DNA of 60,838 bases from Streptomyces sp. NRRL WC-3618. GTDB taxonomy: Bacteria > Actinomycetota > Actinomycetes > Streptomycetales > Streptomycetaceae. The stretch is from NCBI RefSeq assembly GCF_001280005.1, contig NZ_LGDW01000349.1, forward strand, positions 1 through 60,838. The letters are read 5' to 3'. Position numbers and translations under genes: made by a program. The notes under the pieces are model-generated. The model saw nothing but the letters and a program-made list of their open reading frames with translations. It ran no database searches and had not been told where the DNA came from. Shown in pieces: positions 16,797 to 25,486 of this stretch; position 1 is the stretch's first letter, and the number at the start of each line of letters is the position of its first letter.

Positions 16797-19700
16797 TTAC
16801 GCCTTGCGCAGGCGGAACGTCAGTGACAGACCCTCGTCCGTGAACGGGTCCCCGAAGGTGTCGTCCGTCTCACCCTGGCCGAAGTCGGTGGCCAGGACCT
16901 CGTCGGAGATCAGACCGGAGTGCTCGGTCAGGGCGGCGGTGACCGCCGGGTCCGTGGACGTCCAGCGCAGGGCGATGCGGTCGGCCACGTCGAGGCCGCT
17001 GTTCTTGCGGGCCTCCTGGATCAGCCGGATCGCGTCACGCGCGAGGCCCGCCTGACGCAGCTCCTCCGTGATCTCCAGGTCGAGGGCGACCGTCGCGCCC
17101 GAGTCGGACGCCACCGACCAGCCCTCGCGCGGGGTCTCCGTGATGATGACCTCGTCCGGCGCCAGTGTGACCGTCTCGCCGTCGACCTCCACCGACGCCG
17201 TGCCCGCGCGCAGGGCGAGGGACAGCTCGGCGGCGTCGGCGTTCGCGACGGCCTTCGCCACGTCCTGGACGCGCTTGCCGAACCGCTTGCCCAGGGCGCG
17301 GAAGTTGGCCTTGGCGGTGGTGTCGACCAGCGAGCCGCCGACATCGGAGAGGGACGCGAGGGAGCTGACGTTGAGCTCCTCCGTGATCTGCGCGTGCAGT
17401 TCACGGTCGAGGGTCTCGAAACCGGCCGCCGCCACCAGGGCGCGGGACAGTGGCTGACGCGTCTTCACGCCCGACTCCGCGCGCGTGGCACGGCCGAGCT
17501 CGACCAGCCGCCGTACGAGCACCATCTGCTTCGACAGCTCCGGGTCGATGGCGGACAGGTCCGCCTCGGGCCAGGTGGTCAGATGGACGGATTCGGGGGC
17601 GCCCGGGGTCACCGGCACCACCATGTCCTGCCAGACCCGCTCGGTGATGAACGGGGTCAGCGGGGCCATCAGCTTCGTGACCGTCTCGACGACCTCGTGC
17701 AAGGTGCGCAGCGCGGCCTTGTCGCCCTGCCAGAAGCGGCGCCGGGACCGGCGCACGTACCAGTTGGACAGGTCGTCGACGAACGCCGACAGGAGCTTGC
17801 CGGCGCGCTGGGTGTCGTACGCCTCCAGGGACTGCGTCACCTGGTCGGTGAGCGCGTGGAGTTCGGACAGGAGCCAGCGGTCCAGGACCGGGCGGTCGGC
17901 GGGGGCCGGGTCCGCCGCGGAGGGGGCCCAGTTCGACGTACGCGCGTACAGGGCCTGGAAGGCGACCGTGTTCCAGTACGTGAGGAGCGTCTTGCGGACG
18001 ACCTCCTGGATCGTGCCGTGGCCGACGCGGCGGGCCGCCCACGGGGAACCGCCGGCCGCCATGAACCAGCGCACCGCGTCCGCGCCGTGCCGGTCCATGA
18101 GCGGGATCGGGTCCAGGGTGTTGCCCAGGTGCTTGGACATCTTGCGGCCGTCCTCGGCGAGGATGTGGCCGAGGCACACCACGTTCTCGTAGGACGACTT
18201 GTCGAAGACGAGGGTGCCGACCGCCATCAGCGTGTAGAACCAGCCGCGGGTCTGGTCGATGCCCTCGCTGATGAACTGCGCCGGGTAGCGGGACTCGAAC
18301 AGTTCCTTGTTCTTGTACGGGTATCCCCACTGCGCGAACGGCATCGAACCCGAGTCGTACCAGGCGTCGATGACCTCGGGCACGCGTGTGGCCGGCTGTC
18401 CGCAGTCGCCCTGGGGGCAGGCGAAGGTGACCGCGTCGATGAAGGGGCGGTGCGGGTCGAGGTTCGACTGGTCCGTGCCGGTCAGCTCGGTCAGCTCGGC
18501 CCTGGAGCCGACGCAGGTGAGGTGGCCCTCCTCGCAGGTCCACAGCGGCAGCGGAGTGCCCCAGTAGCGGCTACGGGACAGGGCCCAGTCGATGTTGTTG
18601 CTCAGCCAGTCGCCGAAGCGGCCGTTCTTGACCGTGTCCGGGAACCAGTTGGTCTTCTCGTTCTCCTGGAGGAGACGGTCCTTGACGGCCGTGGTGCGGA
18701 TGTACCAGGACGGCTGCGCGTAGTAGAGGAGCGCGGTGTGACAGCGCCAGCAGTGCGGGTAGCTGTGCTCGTACGGGATGTGCTTGAAGAGGAGGCCGCG
18801 CTGCTGGAGGTCCTCGGTGAGCTGTTCGTCCGCCTTCTTGAAGAAGACGCCGCCCACGAGGGGGACGTCCGCTTCGAAGGTGCCGTCCGGGCGCACCGGG
18901 TTGACGACCGGCAGGCCGTAACTGCGGCACACCTTGAGGTCTTCCTCACCGAAGGCGGGGGACTGGTGGACCAGGCCCGTACCGTCCTCGGTCGTCACGT
19001 AGTCCGCGTTCACCACGTAGTGGGTGGGCACGTCGGCCGGGAACTCGATCAGCTCGAACGGACGTTGATAGGACCAGCGCTCCATCTCGGCGCCGGTGAA
19101 GGTTCGGCCGGTGGACTGCCAGTCCTCGCCGAGCGCCTTGGTGAGCAGCGGCTCGGCGACGACGAGCTTCTCTTCACCGTTCGTCGCCACCACGTAGGTG
19201 ACGTCGGGGTGGGCGGCGACCGCGGTATTGGAGACCAGCGTCCAGGGCGTCGTCGTCCAGACGACGAGGGCGGCCTCGCCGGCCAGCGGACCGGAGGTGA
19301 GCGGGAAACGGACGTACACGGACGGGTCGACGACCGTCTCGTAGCCCTGGGCCAGCTCGTGGTCCGACAGGCCCGTGCCGCAGCGCGGGCACCAGGGGGC
19401 GACGCGGTGGTCCTGGGTCAGCAGTCCTTTGTTGAAGATCTCTTTCAGCGACCACCAGACCGACTCGATGTACTCGGGGTCCATCGTGCGGTAGGGGTCG
19501 TGGAGGTCGGTCCAGTACCCCATGCGGTTCGTGAGCGCCTTGAAGGCGTCCGTGTGCCGGGTCACCGACTCGCGGCACTTGGCGTTGAACTCGGCGATGC
19601 CGTACGCCTCGATGTCCTGCTTGCCGGAGAAGCCGAGCTCCTTCTCGACCGCCAGCTCCACCGGGAGGCCGTGGCAGTCCCAGCCGGCCTTGCGGGCCAC

Positions 19701-19946
19701 GTGGTAGCCGCGCATGGTGCGGAAGCGCGGGAACACGTCCTTGAAGACGCGGGCCTCGATGTGGTGGGCCCCTGGCATGCCGTTGGCGGTGGGCGGGCCC
19801 TCGTAGAACACCCATTCGGGGCGGCCCTCGGACTGCTCGAGGCTCTTGGCGAAGATCTTCTGCTCGTCCCAGAACTCGAGCACGGCGTGCTCAAGGGCGG
19901 GCAGGTCGACCTGGGCGGGCACCTGGCGGTACGTCGGCGTTGTCAT
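16797..19946 (-). CDS. ileS: Isoleucyl-tRNA synthetase
   Basis: Class I synthetase of 1049 residues charging tRNA-Ile. The HIGH-type motif appears as HHIE (61-64) in the block GPPTANGMPGAHHIEAR, and the KMSKS loop as KMSKH (602-606). These forms mark the eukaryote-like IleS2 branch, which tends to resist mupirocin. The editing domain lies between the motifs and the anticodon-binding domain follows. ATG 19946 is chosen: GGAGG lies 10 nt upstream and the protein begins MTTPTYRQVPAQ. The longer open frame simply crosses the T-box leader. Expression should be controlled by that leader. Confidence 0.97.
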   Translation of the reverse strand: MTTPTYRQVPAQVDLPALEHAVLEFWDEQKIFAKSLEQSEGRPEWVFYEGPPTANGMPGAHHIEARVFKDVFPRFRTMRGYHVARKAGWDCHGLPVELAVEKELGFSGKQDIEAYGIAEFNAKCRESVTRHTDAFKALTNRMGYWTDLHDPYRTMDPEYIESVWWSLKEIFNKGLLTQDHRVAPWCPRCGTGLSDHELAQGYETVVDPSVYVRFPLTSGPLAGEAALVVWTTTPWTLVSNTAVAAHPDVTYVVATNGEEKLVVAEPLLTKALGEDWQSTGRTFTGAEMERWSYQRPFELIEFPADVPTHYVVNADYVTTEDGTGLVHQSPAFGEEDLKVCRSYGLPVVNPVRPDGTFEADVPLVGGVFFKKADEQLTEDLQQRGLLFKHIPYEHSYPHCWRCHTALLYYAQPSWYIRTTAVKDRLLQENEKTNWFPDTVKNGRFGDWLSNNIDWALSRSRYWGTPLPLWTCEEGHLTCVGSRAELTELTGTDQSNLDPHRPFIDAVTFACPQGDCGQPATRVPEVIDAWYDSGSMPFAQWGYPYKNKELFESRYPAQFISEGIDQTRGWFYTLMAVGTLVFDKSSYENVVCLGHILAEDGRKMSKHLGNTLDPIPLMDRHGADAVRWFMAAGGSPWAARRVGHGTIQEVVRKTLLTYWNTVAFQALYARTSNWAPSAADPAPADRPVLDRWLLSELHALTDQVTQSLEAYDTQRAGKLLSAFVDDLSNWYVRRSRRRFWQGDKAALRTLHEVVETVTKLMAPLTPFITERVWQDMVVPVTPGAPESVHLTTWPEADLSAIDPELSKQMVLVRRLVELGRATRAESGVKTRQPLSRALVAAAGFETLDRELHAQITEELNVSSLASLSDVGGSLVDTTAKANFRALGKRFGKRVQDVAKAVANADAAELSLALRAGTASVEVDGETVTLAPDEVIITETPREGWSVASDSGATVALDLEITEELRQAGLARDAIRLIQEARKNSGLDVADRIALRWTSTDPAVTAALTEHSGLISDEVLATDFGQGETDDTFGDPFTDEGLSLTFRLRKA

Positions 19947-20260
19947 CAGCGAGCTTCCTCCGGCGGACTTTCTGCCTTCCGTCGGAGGGACGAGAGCCGG
20001 AATTCTCCGGACGCCGTGTACGGCGTACTCCCGCGGTACCACCCTCCTTGGCTCCCCGGTGCGCCGTGCGCACCCGTGAGCCCCCTCATTGGGGTCGCGA
20101 TACCGGGTCTACTGGCCTTGGCTGTCCTGCTCGCCTCGCTGCGGCTTTCTTCCGGCGGCTCCGGGGTGATCTTCGCGTCGCGCTCGCCCCCGGGCTTCCA
20201 CCGTCCCCGGGTCGCTCTGGGCTGCGTACGCCGCTACTCGTCCCCATCCACGCTTCTCGC
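19947..20260 (-). ncRNA. Translational T-box riboswitch leader of ileS
   Basis: The T-box core GGGTGGTACCGCGGG is read on the minus strand at 20044-20030. Upstream, GGGG (20245-20242) pairs with CCCC (20166-20163) to close a stem I whose internal loop has AGTA on one side and GAAGATCA on the other; ATC (20170-20168) is the isoleucine specifier, followed by A. Downstream, CCTCCG (20-strand positions 19988-19983) can pair either with the ileS ribosome site CGGAGG (19962-19957) or with GGAGGG beside the T-box (20047-20042). The two pairings exclude each other. This is the known actinobacterial type in which uncharged tRNA-Ile frees the ribosome site. A -10 match TACACT is at 20273-20268. Confidence 0.9.
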
Positions 20261-20273
20261 TCCGCCCAGTGTA

Positions 20274-20525
20274 CGGCGCCCCGCCGACAGCGGCCGACCG
20301 GTTTTCCGGCCACCCGAACGGCGAGGGCCGAGTATCCGGATTCCAGGACGCCCGGCTCGGCGGATTACCTGGCCAAGAGCTGGGCACAACGCTTGCAGGC
20401 TTGCCCCGCGGGACCGGCGAGGTGGGCGGATCGGGTGGCGTTCCGCGTTGCCGCGGGACTCAAGTCGATTTATCGTCCCAGCACGATTCGCGAGCAGGAT
20501 CCCACTATGTGAAGGGGCCGCGGTC
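20274..20525 (+). other. Divergent gap between ileS leader and the DksA-like gene
   Basis: The 250 bp beyond the ileS promoter hold no credible gene on either strand; the long frames here are read-through of the ileS antisense frame. The region should carry the promoter of the zinc-finger gene, but I could not identify a convincing -10/-35 pair. AAGGGG near 20514, about 8 nt before the ATG at 20526, serves as ribosome site. Confidence 0.5.
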
Positions 20526-21365
20526 ATGGTGGCGAAGAAGACCGCCGTACAGCAGTCGGCGTCCAGCAGTTCCACGGGATCCACGGCCGCGGAGGCCTCC
20601 GGCGGTGGCAAGGGCACGGACGCGAAGAAGAGCGCCCTCAAGAAGGGCGCCGCGAAGAAGACGGCGGCCACGAAGACGGTGGCCGGGAAGGCCGTCGTGA
20701 AGACAGCTGCCAAGGCGGCTGCCGTGAAGACAGCCGTCGTGCAGACGGCTGTCGAGAAGAAGGCCGCCGCGTCCCGACGCGACGCGGCTGCGGGCGGCGC
20801 CGGCAAACGCACCTCCAAGAAGAGCACGGCCAACAAGGCGGGCGCGGCCGAGGCCGCGAAGAAGACGGGAGCCACGACGGTGGTTGCGAAGAAGAGTCCT
20901 GGCACGGCCACGGCGGCGGAGAAGCCCGGCGCGGTACCCAAGGCGCGGATCGTCACGGCGGCCGAACCGGGCGAGCTCGCCGTACGCCCCGGTGAGGACC
21001 CCTGGACACCGCAGGAGGTGGCTCAGGCGCGCGCCGAGCTGCAGTCCGAGGTGCTGCGGCTGCGCGCCGAGATCGAGACGTCCGAGCAGTCGCTCGTGGG
21101 TCTCATGCGGGACTCGGGGGACGGCGCGGGCGACGACCAGGCGGACACCGGTACCAAGAACATCACGCGCGAGGGAGAGATGGCCCTGGCGGCCAACGCG
21201 CGCGAGATGCTGAGCCAGGACGAGCGGGCCCTGGAGCGGCTGGACGCGGGCACGTACGGCCTGTGCGAGAACTGCGGCAACCCGATCGGCAAGGCGCGTA
21301 TGCAGGCCTTCCCGCGCGCGACGCTGTGTGTCGAGTGCAAGCAGAAGCAGGAGCGGCGCTACTGA
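20526..21365 (+). CDS. DksA/TraR-type zinc-finger protein with a histone H1-like N-terminal tail
   Basis: Protein of 279 residues in two parts. Residues 1 to about 130 are made of Lys, Ala and Thr with AAKK/KTA repeats, like bacterial histone H1 tails. Residues about 155-279 are a DksA/TraR domain with a helical region and a four-cysteine zinc finger, C247-E-N-C250 and C268-V-E-C271. DksA-family proteins bind RNA polymerase through the secondary channel; the tail would add DNA binding. ATG 20526 is chosen from AAGGGG upstream and the typical start MVAKKTA. A hairpin at 21404-21434 follows the gene. The combination of the two parts is inferred to act on transcription or the nucleoid; it is not proven here. 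Confidence 0.88.
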   Translation: MVAKKTAVQQSASSSSTGSTAAEASGGGKGTDAKKSALKKGAAKKTAATKTVAGKAVVKTAAKAAAVKTAVVQTAVEKKAAASRRDAAAGGAGKRTSKKSTANKAGAAEAAKKTGATTVVAKKSPGTATAAEKPGAVPKARIVTAAEPGELAVRPGEDPWTPQEVAQARAELQSEVLRLRAEIETSEQSLVGLMRDSGDGAGDDQADTGTKNITREGEMALAANAREMLSQDERALERLDAGTYGLCENCGNPIGKARMQAFPRATLCVECKQKQERRY

Positions 21366-21403
21366 CCGTTCCGGGAAGCCCTGTCGTGCCGATTCGCGCC
21401 GTG

Positions 21404-21434
21404 CGCCTCCTGCACTCATGTGTGCCAGGAGGCG
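21404..21434 (+). terminator. Hairpin between the DksA-like gene and lspA
   Basis: CGCCTCCTG (21404-21412) and CAGGAGGCG (21426-21434) are perfect 9-bp arms. No clear T-run follows (TGTCGT), so it may be a weak terminator. The stretch up to 21480 would also hold the lspA promoter. Confidence 0.6.
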
Positions 21435-21480
21435 TGTCGTACTCTCGTCCTCAGTCAGGAACCTAGGTTGAGGGACTCAC

Positions 21481-22053
21481 GTGGCAGAGGCGGAGCGCAT
21501 CATCGGTACGCCGGACATCCCAGACGCGGCGGGAGCCGATCCGGAGACCCCGGACCAGCGGCCCCGGGGCAGGCGCCGGATCGTCGTCCTGTTCACGGTC
21601 GCCGCGCTGGCATACGCCCTGGACCTCGTCAGCAAGATGGTCGTCGTCGCCAAGCTGGAGCACCACGCGCCGATCGAGATCATCGGGGACTGGCTGAAGT
21701 TCGAGGCGATCCGCAACGCGGGCGCCGCCTTCGGCATGGGCCAGGCCTTCACCGTGATCTTCACGGTCATCGCGGCGTCCGTGATCGTCGTGATCGTCCG
21801 CCTGGCCCGCAAGCTCTACAGCCTGCCCTGGGCGATCGCGCTCGGTCTGCTGCTCGGCGGCGCGCTGGGCAATCTGACCGACCGGATCTTCCGCTACCCG
21901 GGCGTCTTCAAGGGCGAGGTCGTCGACTTCATCGCGCCCAAGCACTTCGCGGTCTTCAACCTCGCCGACTCGGCGATCGTCTGCGGCGGCATCCTGATCG
22001 TCCTGCTGTCCTTCAAGGGGCTCGACCCGGACGGGACCGTCCACAAGGACTGA
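21481..22053 (+). CDS. lspA: Lipoprotein signal peptidase LspA
   Basis: Aspartic membrane peptidase (signal peptidase II) of 190 residues that cleaves prolipoproteins after Lgt has lipidated them. A cytoplasmic tail of about 33 residues is followed by four membrane helices. The catalytic aspartates are D134 in GNLTDR and D163 in FNLADS, with the VVDFI segment between them. GTG 21481 is preceded by GAGGGA. An lgt gene lies in the same window at 57762, so both early lipoprotein-processing steps are represented. rluD follows after 77 bp. Confidence 0.96.
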   Translation: MAEAERIIGTPDIPDAAGADPETPDQRPRGRRRIVVLFTVAALAYALDLVSKMVVVAKLEHHAPIEIIGDWLKFEAIRNAGAAFGMGQAFTVIFTVIAASVIVVIVRLARKLYSLPWAIALGLLLGGALGNLTDRIFRYPGVFKGEVVDFIAPKHFAVFNLADSAIVCGGILIVLLSFKGLDPDGTVHKD

Positions 22054-22130
22054 GGGCTTCAGGGGGGCTTGAGGGGGGTTTGTCCACAGGCCCGGTCGGG
22101 GGTTCCGGGCCGGTCCGGCATACTCGACGG

Positions 22131-23075
22131 GTGAGTACGATTCCCGAGATCCGCAACCTGCCCGTGCCGGACGGCCTGGAGGGCGAGCGCGTCGACGCCG
22201 CCATCTCCCGGATGTTCGGCTTCTCCCGTACGAAGGCCGCCGAGCTGGCCGCGGCGGGGAAGGTCATGGTCGACGGCTCGGTGGTCGGCAAGTCGGAGCG
22301 GGTGCACGGCGGCGCCTGGCTCGAGGTCGAGATGCCGCAGGCACCCGCGCCCGTGCAGGTGGTGGCCGAGCCGGTCGAGGGCATGGAGATCGTGTACGAC
22401 GATGACGACATCGTCGTGATCGTCAAGCCCGTGGGCGTGGCCGCGCACCCGTCGCCCGGCTGGACGGGGACGACCGTCATCGGCGGGCTCGCCGCCGCCG
22501 GCTACCGCATCTCCACTTCCGGCGCCGCCGAGCGCCAGGGCATCGTGCACCGGCTTGACGTCGGCACCTCCGGCCTGATGGCGGTCGCCAAGTCGGAGCG
22601 CGCGTACACGTCGCTCAAGCGCCAGTTCAAGGAGCGCACGGTCGACAAGCGCTACCACACGCTGGTCCAGGGCCACCCCGACCCGATGAGCGGCACGATC
22701 GACGCACCCATCGGTCGGCACCCGAACCACGACTACAAGTGGGCGGTCACGGCCGAGGGCAAGCCGTCCGTCACGCACTACGACCTCATCGAGGCGTTCC
22801 GTGCGGCCTCCCTGCTCGATGTGAAGCTGGAGACCGGCCGCACCCATCAGATCCGCGTCCACATGGCCGCCCACCGGCACCCCTGCGTCGGCGACCTGAC
22901 GTACGGGGCGGACCCGACGCTCGCCAAGCGGCTCGGCCTGACCCGCCAGTGGCTGCACGCCGTACGTCTCGGCTTCGAGCACCCCGGTGACGGCACGTGG
23001 GTCGAGTTCGAGAGCGTCTACCCGGACGACCTGGCGGGCGCCCTGGAGCGGGTCCGCGAGGAGACCTACGCGTGA
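22131..23075 (+). CDS. rluD: RluD-family 23S rRNA pseudouridine synthase
   Basis: Protein of 314 residues with an N-terminal S4 RNA-binding domain (about 16-80) and a RluA/RluD catalytic domain. The catalytic aspartate is in [11 protein letters not shown], and [11 protein letters not shown] is the second family motif. The likely target is uridine in helix 69 of 23S rRNA, by family. The frame is open into lspA, but GTG 22131 is chosen since it starts the S4 domain and CATACT at 22119-22124 lies 6 nt upstream, suggesting a leaderless or near-leaderless message. The stop overlaps the next start. lspA-rluD pairing is common in bacteria. Confidence 0.93.
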   Translation: MSTIPEIRNLPVPDGLEGERVDAAISRMFGFSRTKAAELAAAGKVMVDGSVVGKSERVHGGAWLEVEMPQAPAPVQVVAEPVEGMEIVYDDDDIVVIVKPVGVAAHPSPGWTGTTVIGGLAAAGYRISTSGAAERQGIVHRLDVGTSGLMAVAKSERAYTSLKRQFKERTVDKRYHTLVQGHPDPMSGTIDAPIGRHPNHDYKWAVTAEGKPSVTHYDLIEAFRAASLLDVKLETGRTHQIRVHMAAHRHPCVGDLTYGADPTLAKRLGLTRQWLHAVRLGFEHPGDGTWVEFESVYPDDLAGALERVREETYA

Positions 23076-23551
23076 CCTCGCTGACTCCGCCGCCGTACGT
23101 GGTGCGTGTCGCCGAGGATTCCGCCGACCGCGAGGCCTGCTTCGCGTTGCGCAAGGAGGTCTTCGTCGCCGAGCAGCGGGTGCCGGAGGATCTGGAGTAC
23201 GACGAGTTCGACGCGGGCGCGCTGCATGTGCTGGCCGTCCGGGAGGACGGGGTGGCGCTCGGCACGGGGCGGCTGCTGTACGGGGAGGCGGCGGCCGGGC
23301 GGACCGGGGGCGATCTGTCCGTGGGGTCGCTGGGACGGCTCGCGGTGCGGAAGGAAGCGCGCGGGCTGGGGGTCGGGGTCGCGCTGGTCCGGGGGATCGA
23401 GGAGGCGGCTCGGGGACTGGGGCTTGTCGCCGTGGACCTGCATGCGCAGAGCGCCGCGGCGGGGTTCTACGAGCGGCTCGGGTATGCCGGATACGGGGAA
23501 GAGTTCTGGGAGGCGGGCATCGCTCATCTTGCGATGCGCCGTTCTTTTTGA
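23072..23551 (+). CDS. GNAT-family N-acetyltransferase
   Basis: Protein of 159 residues with the GNAT fold. The N-terminal [21 protein letters not shown] segment is typical of the ElaA-like group, the acetyl-CoA loop is [17 protein letters not shown], and the C-terminal [10 protein letters not shown] is the last family motif. GTG 23072 overlaps the rluD stop by four bases, so the two are co-translated. The substrate is unknown; a small molecule or a protein N-terminus is possible. Confidence 0.85.
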   Translation: MTSLTPPPYVVRVAEDSADREACFALRKEVFVAEQRVPEDLEYDEFDAGALHVLAVREDGVALGTGRLLYGEAAAGRTGGDLSVGSLGRLAVRKEARGLGVGVALVRGIEEAARGLGLVAVDLHAQSAAAGFYERLGYAGYGEEFWEAGIAHLAMRRSF

Positions 23552-23650
23552 GGGTTTTCTCTCACCCGCGCACCGCCCGTGGCGGGTCCGTTGAAAAGTG
23601 GACCTCGCCAGTGGGGGGTGCTGTTCGTCGGCGGCCGACCCGCCGTGGGT

Positions 23651-24766
23651 TCAGGTTCTGCTCGCCGTCCTTGGTGTGTCGTGCGCCCTTCGTGGTGCTC
23701 CGTCGTGGAAGCGGCGAGTCGTCTCGGTGCCCGGGGGCAGGGCCGCGTCCGCCGTGTTGACCCGGGGCAGGGCGTACGCGTGGTGTTCGGTCAGCCAGCG
23801 GATCATGCCCTCGCGGACGTGCACCCGGACCTTCCAGACGTCGTCCGCGTCCTTCGCCGTCACCAGCGCGCGGACCTCCATGGTGCTCGGGGTGGCGTCC
23901 GTCACGGACAGGTCGCAGGCGCGGCCGTCCCAGGCTGGGCACTCGCGCAGGAGGTCGCGAAGCTTCTCGCGCATCGCCTCCATGGGCGCGGTGTGGTCCA
24001 CGTGCCAGAAAACGATGCCGGTCATCTGCGCACCGCCCCGCGACCAGTTCTCGAAGGGCTTCGAGGTGAAGTAGGAGACCGGCATCGTGATGCGGCGCTC
24101 GTCCCAGGTGCGCACGGTCAGGAACGTCAGCGTGATCTCGTCGACGGTGCCCCACTCGCCGTCCACCACGACCGTGTCGCCCATGCGCACCATGTCGCCG
24201 AAGGCGATCTGGAACCCCGCGAACATATTGCTCAGCGTCGACTGGGCCGCCACACCGGCGACGATGCCGAGGACACCGGCGGAGGCCAGCAGGGAGGCGC
24301 CGGCCGCGCGCATCGCCGGGAACGTCAGCAGCATCGCCGCCACCGCCACGACGCCCACGATCGCCGCGACCACCCGCATGATCAGCGACACCTGGGTACG
24401 CACCCGGCGAACCCGGGCCGGGTCGCGGTGGGCGCGGGCGTAACGGGAGTACGAGGTGTCCACGATCGCCGCCGTGATGCGCACGACCAGCCACGCCGTC
24501 GAGCCGATCAGGACCAGCGTCAGGGCACGGCCGAGGGTGACCTCGTGTCCGTGGAGCAGATCGGCCTCGTCGTAGGACCCTCTGAGCAGCGCCGCGCACA
24601 GGACGAGCTGGTAGGGCACGCGGCCCCGCCGCAGCAGTCCCCACAGGGGTGTCTCGGTGTGTCCTTCGTCCGCCTTGCGCAGCAAACGGTCCGTGACCCA
24701 GCCGATGAGCAGCGTGAGCACGACCGAGCCACCCAGGACGATCAACGGGCGCAGTACGTTCTCCAT
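23651..24766 (-). CDS. Small-conductance mechanosensitive channel (MscS family)
   Basis: Membrane protein of 371 residues. Four hydrophobic segments precede the pore helix, which has the Ala/Gly-rich MscS pattern GASLLASAGVLGIVAGVAAQSTLSNMFAG, followed by the beta domain (GDMVRMGDTVVVDGEWGTVDEITL) and the alpha/beta cytoplasmic domain. A basic tail closes the protein. ATG 24766 is chosen: TACGTT (minus strand, 24779-24774) lies 7 nt before it, so the message is probably leaderless; no ribosome site is seen. The gene converges on the GNAT gene and diverges from the hydrolase gene. Confidence 0.9.
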   Translation of the reverse strand: MENVLRPLIVLGGSVVLTLLIGWVTDRLLRKADEGHTETPLWGLLRRGRVPYQLVLCAALLRGSYDEADLLHGHEVTLGRALTLVLIGSTAWLVVRITAAIVDTSYSRYARAHRDPARVRRVRTQVSLIMRVVAAIVGVVAVAAMLLTFPAMRAAGASLLASAGVLGIVAGVAAQSTLSNMFAGFQIAFGDMVRMGDTVVVDGEWGTVDEITLTFLTVRTWDERRITMPVSYFTSKPFENWSRGGAQMTGIVFWHVDHTAPMEAMREKLRDLLRECPAWDGRACDLSVTDATPSTMEVRALVTAKDADDVWKVRVHVREGMIRWLTEHHAYALPRVNTADAALPPGTETTRRFHDGAPRRAHDTPRTASRT

Positions 24767-24859
24767 GCGGGAGAACGTAACCGGAGAAGGGGGGTCATGA
24801 ACATGTGGCCCCGGGTGGGCTGGCACACACGGCGAATTCGGGGCTGGCACGATGTGTTC

Positions 24860-25429
24860 ATGAACGTCATGCTCTTTCACTCGACCTATGGACTTCGGCC
24901 CGCGGTGCACGCCGCGGCGGACCGGCTGCGGGCGGCCGGACACGAGGTGTGGACCCCCGACCTCTTCGACGGGCACACCTTCGAGACCGTCGAGGAGGGC
25001 ATGGCCTTCAAGGACGCCACAGGCAAGGACGAGCTGCTCAAGCGGGCGATCCTGGCCGCCGCGCCCTACTCCGGGCGCGGTCTGGTGTACGCGGGGTTCT
25101 CCTTCGGCGCCGCGACCGCGCAGACGCTCGCGCTCGGCGACGACAAGGCGCGCGGGCTGTTGCTGCTGCACGGCACGTCGGACATCGCCGAGACGGCGTC
25201 GGTGGACGAGCTGCCGGTCCAGCTGCACGTGGCCGAGCCGGACGCGTTCGAGACCGACGACTGGCTGGGCTCCTGGTATCTCCAGATGGGCAAGGCGGGC
25301 GCCGACGTGGAGATCTACCGGTATGCCGGTGCCGGGCACCTCTACACCGACCCCGGCCTGCCGGACTACGACGAGGAGGCGGCCGAGGCCACCTGGCGGG
25401 TGGCGCTCGGCTTCCTCGACAGTCTGTAG
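24860..25429 (+). CDS. Dienelactone hydrolase-family protein
   Basis: Alpha/beta hydrolase of 189 residues, the short length of actinobacterial dienelactone-hydrolase homologues. The nucleophile elbow is G-F-S81-F-G, with Ser in place of the Cys of classical dienelactone hydrolase; the catalytic His is in AGAGHLYTD and an acid is likely in the VAEPDAFE region. The start is ATG 24860, beginning MNVMLFHS. The preceding CACGAT box suggests a short or absent leader. The natural substrate is unknown. It lies between two minus-strand genes as a single-gene unit. Confidence 0.82.
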   Translation: MNVMLFHSTYGLRPAVHAAADRLRAAGHEVWTPDLFDGHTFETVEEGMAFKDATGKDELLKRAILAAAPYSGRGLVYAGFSFGAATAQTLALGDDKARGLLLLHGTSDIAETASVDELPVQLHVAEPDAFETDDWLGSWYLQMGKAGADVEIYRYAGAGHLYTDPGLPDYDEEAAEATWRVALGFLDSL

Positions 25430-25450
25430 ACCGGGGGCGCGGGTACTCGC

Positions 25451-25486
25451 GGCCGTCTACACCGGGTCGGCCGTCTACACCGGGTC
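25451..25486 (+). repeat. Tandem 18-bp duplication across the phoD stop codon
   Basis: GGCCGTCTACACCGGGTC occurs twice without a gap (25451-25468 and 25469-25486). Each copy contains the phoD stop codon in the phoD frame; the copy nearer phoD is the one used. Confidence 0.9.

Noticed and set aside
16920..20525. Plus-strand frame continuous with the DksA-like gene across ileS
   Set aside because: It is the antisense of ileS and its leader; the true start is ATG 20526.
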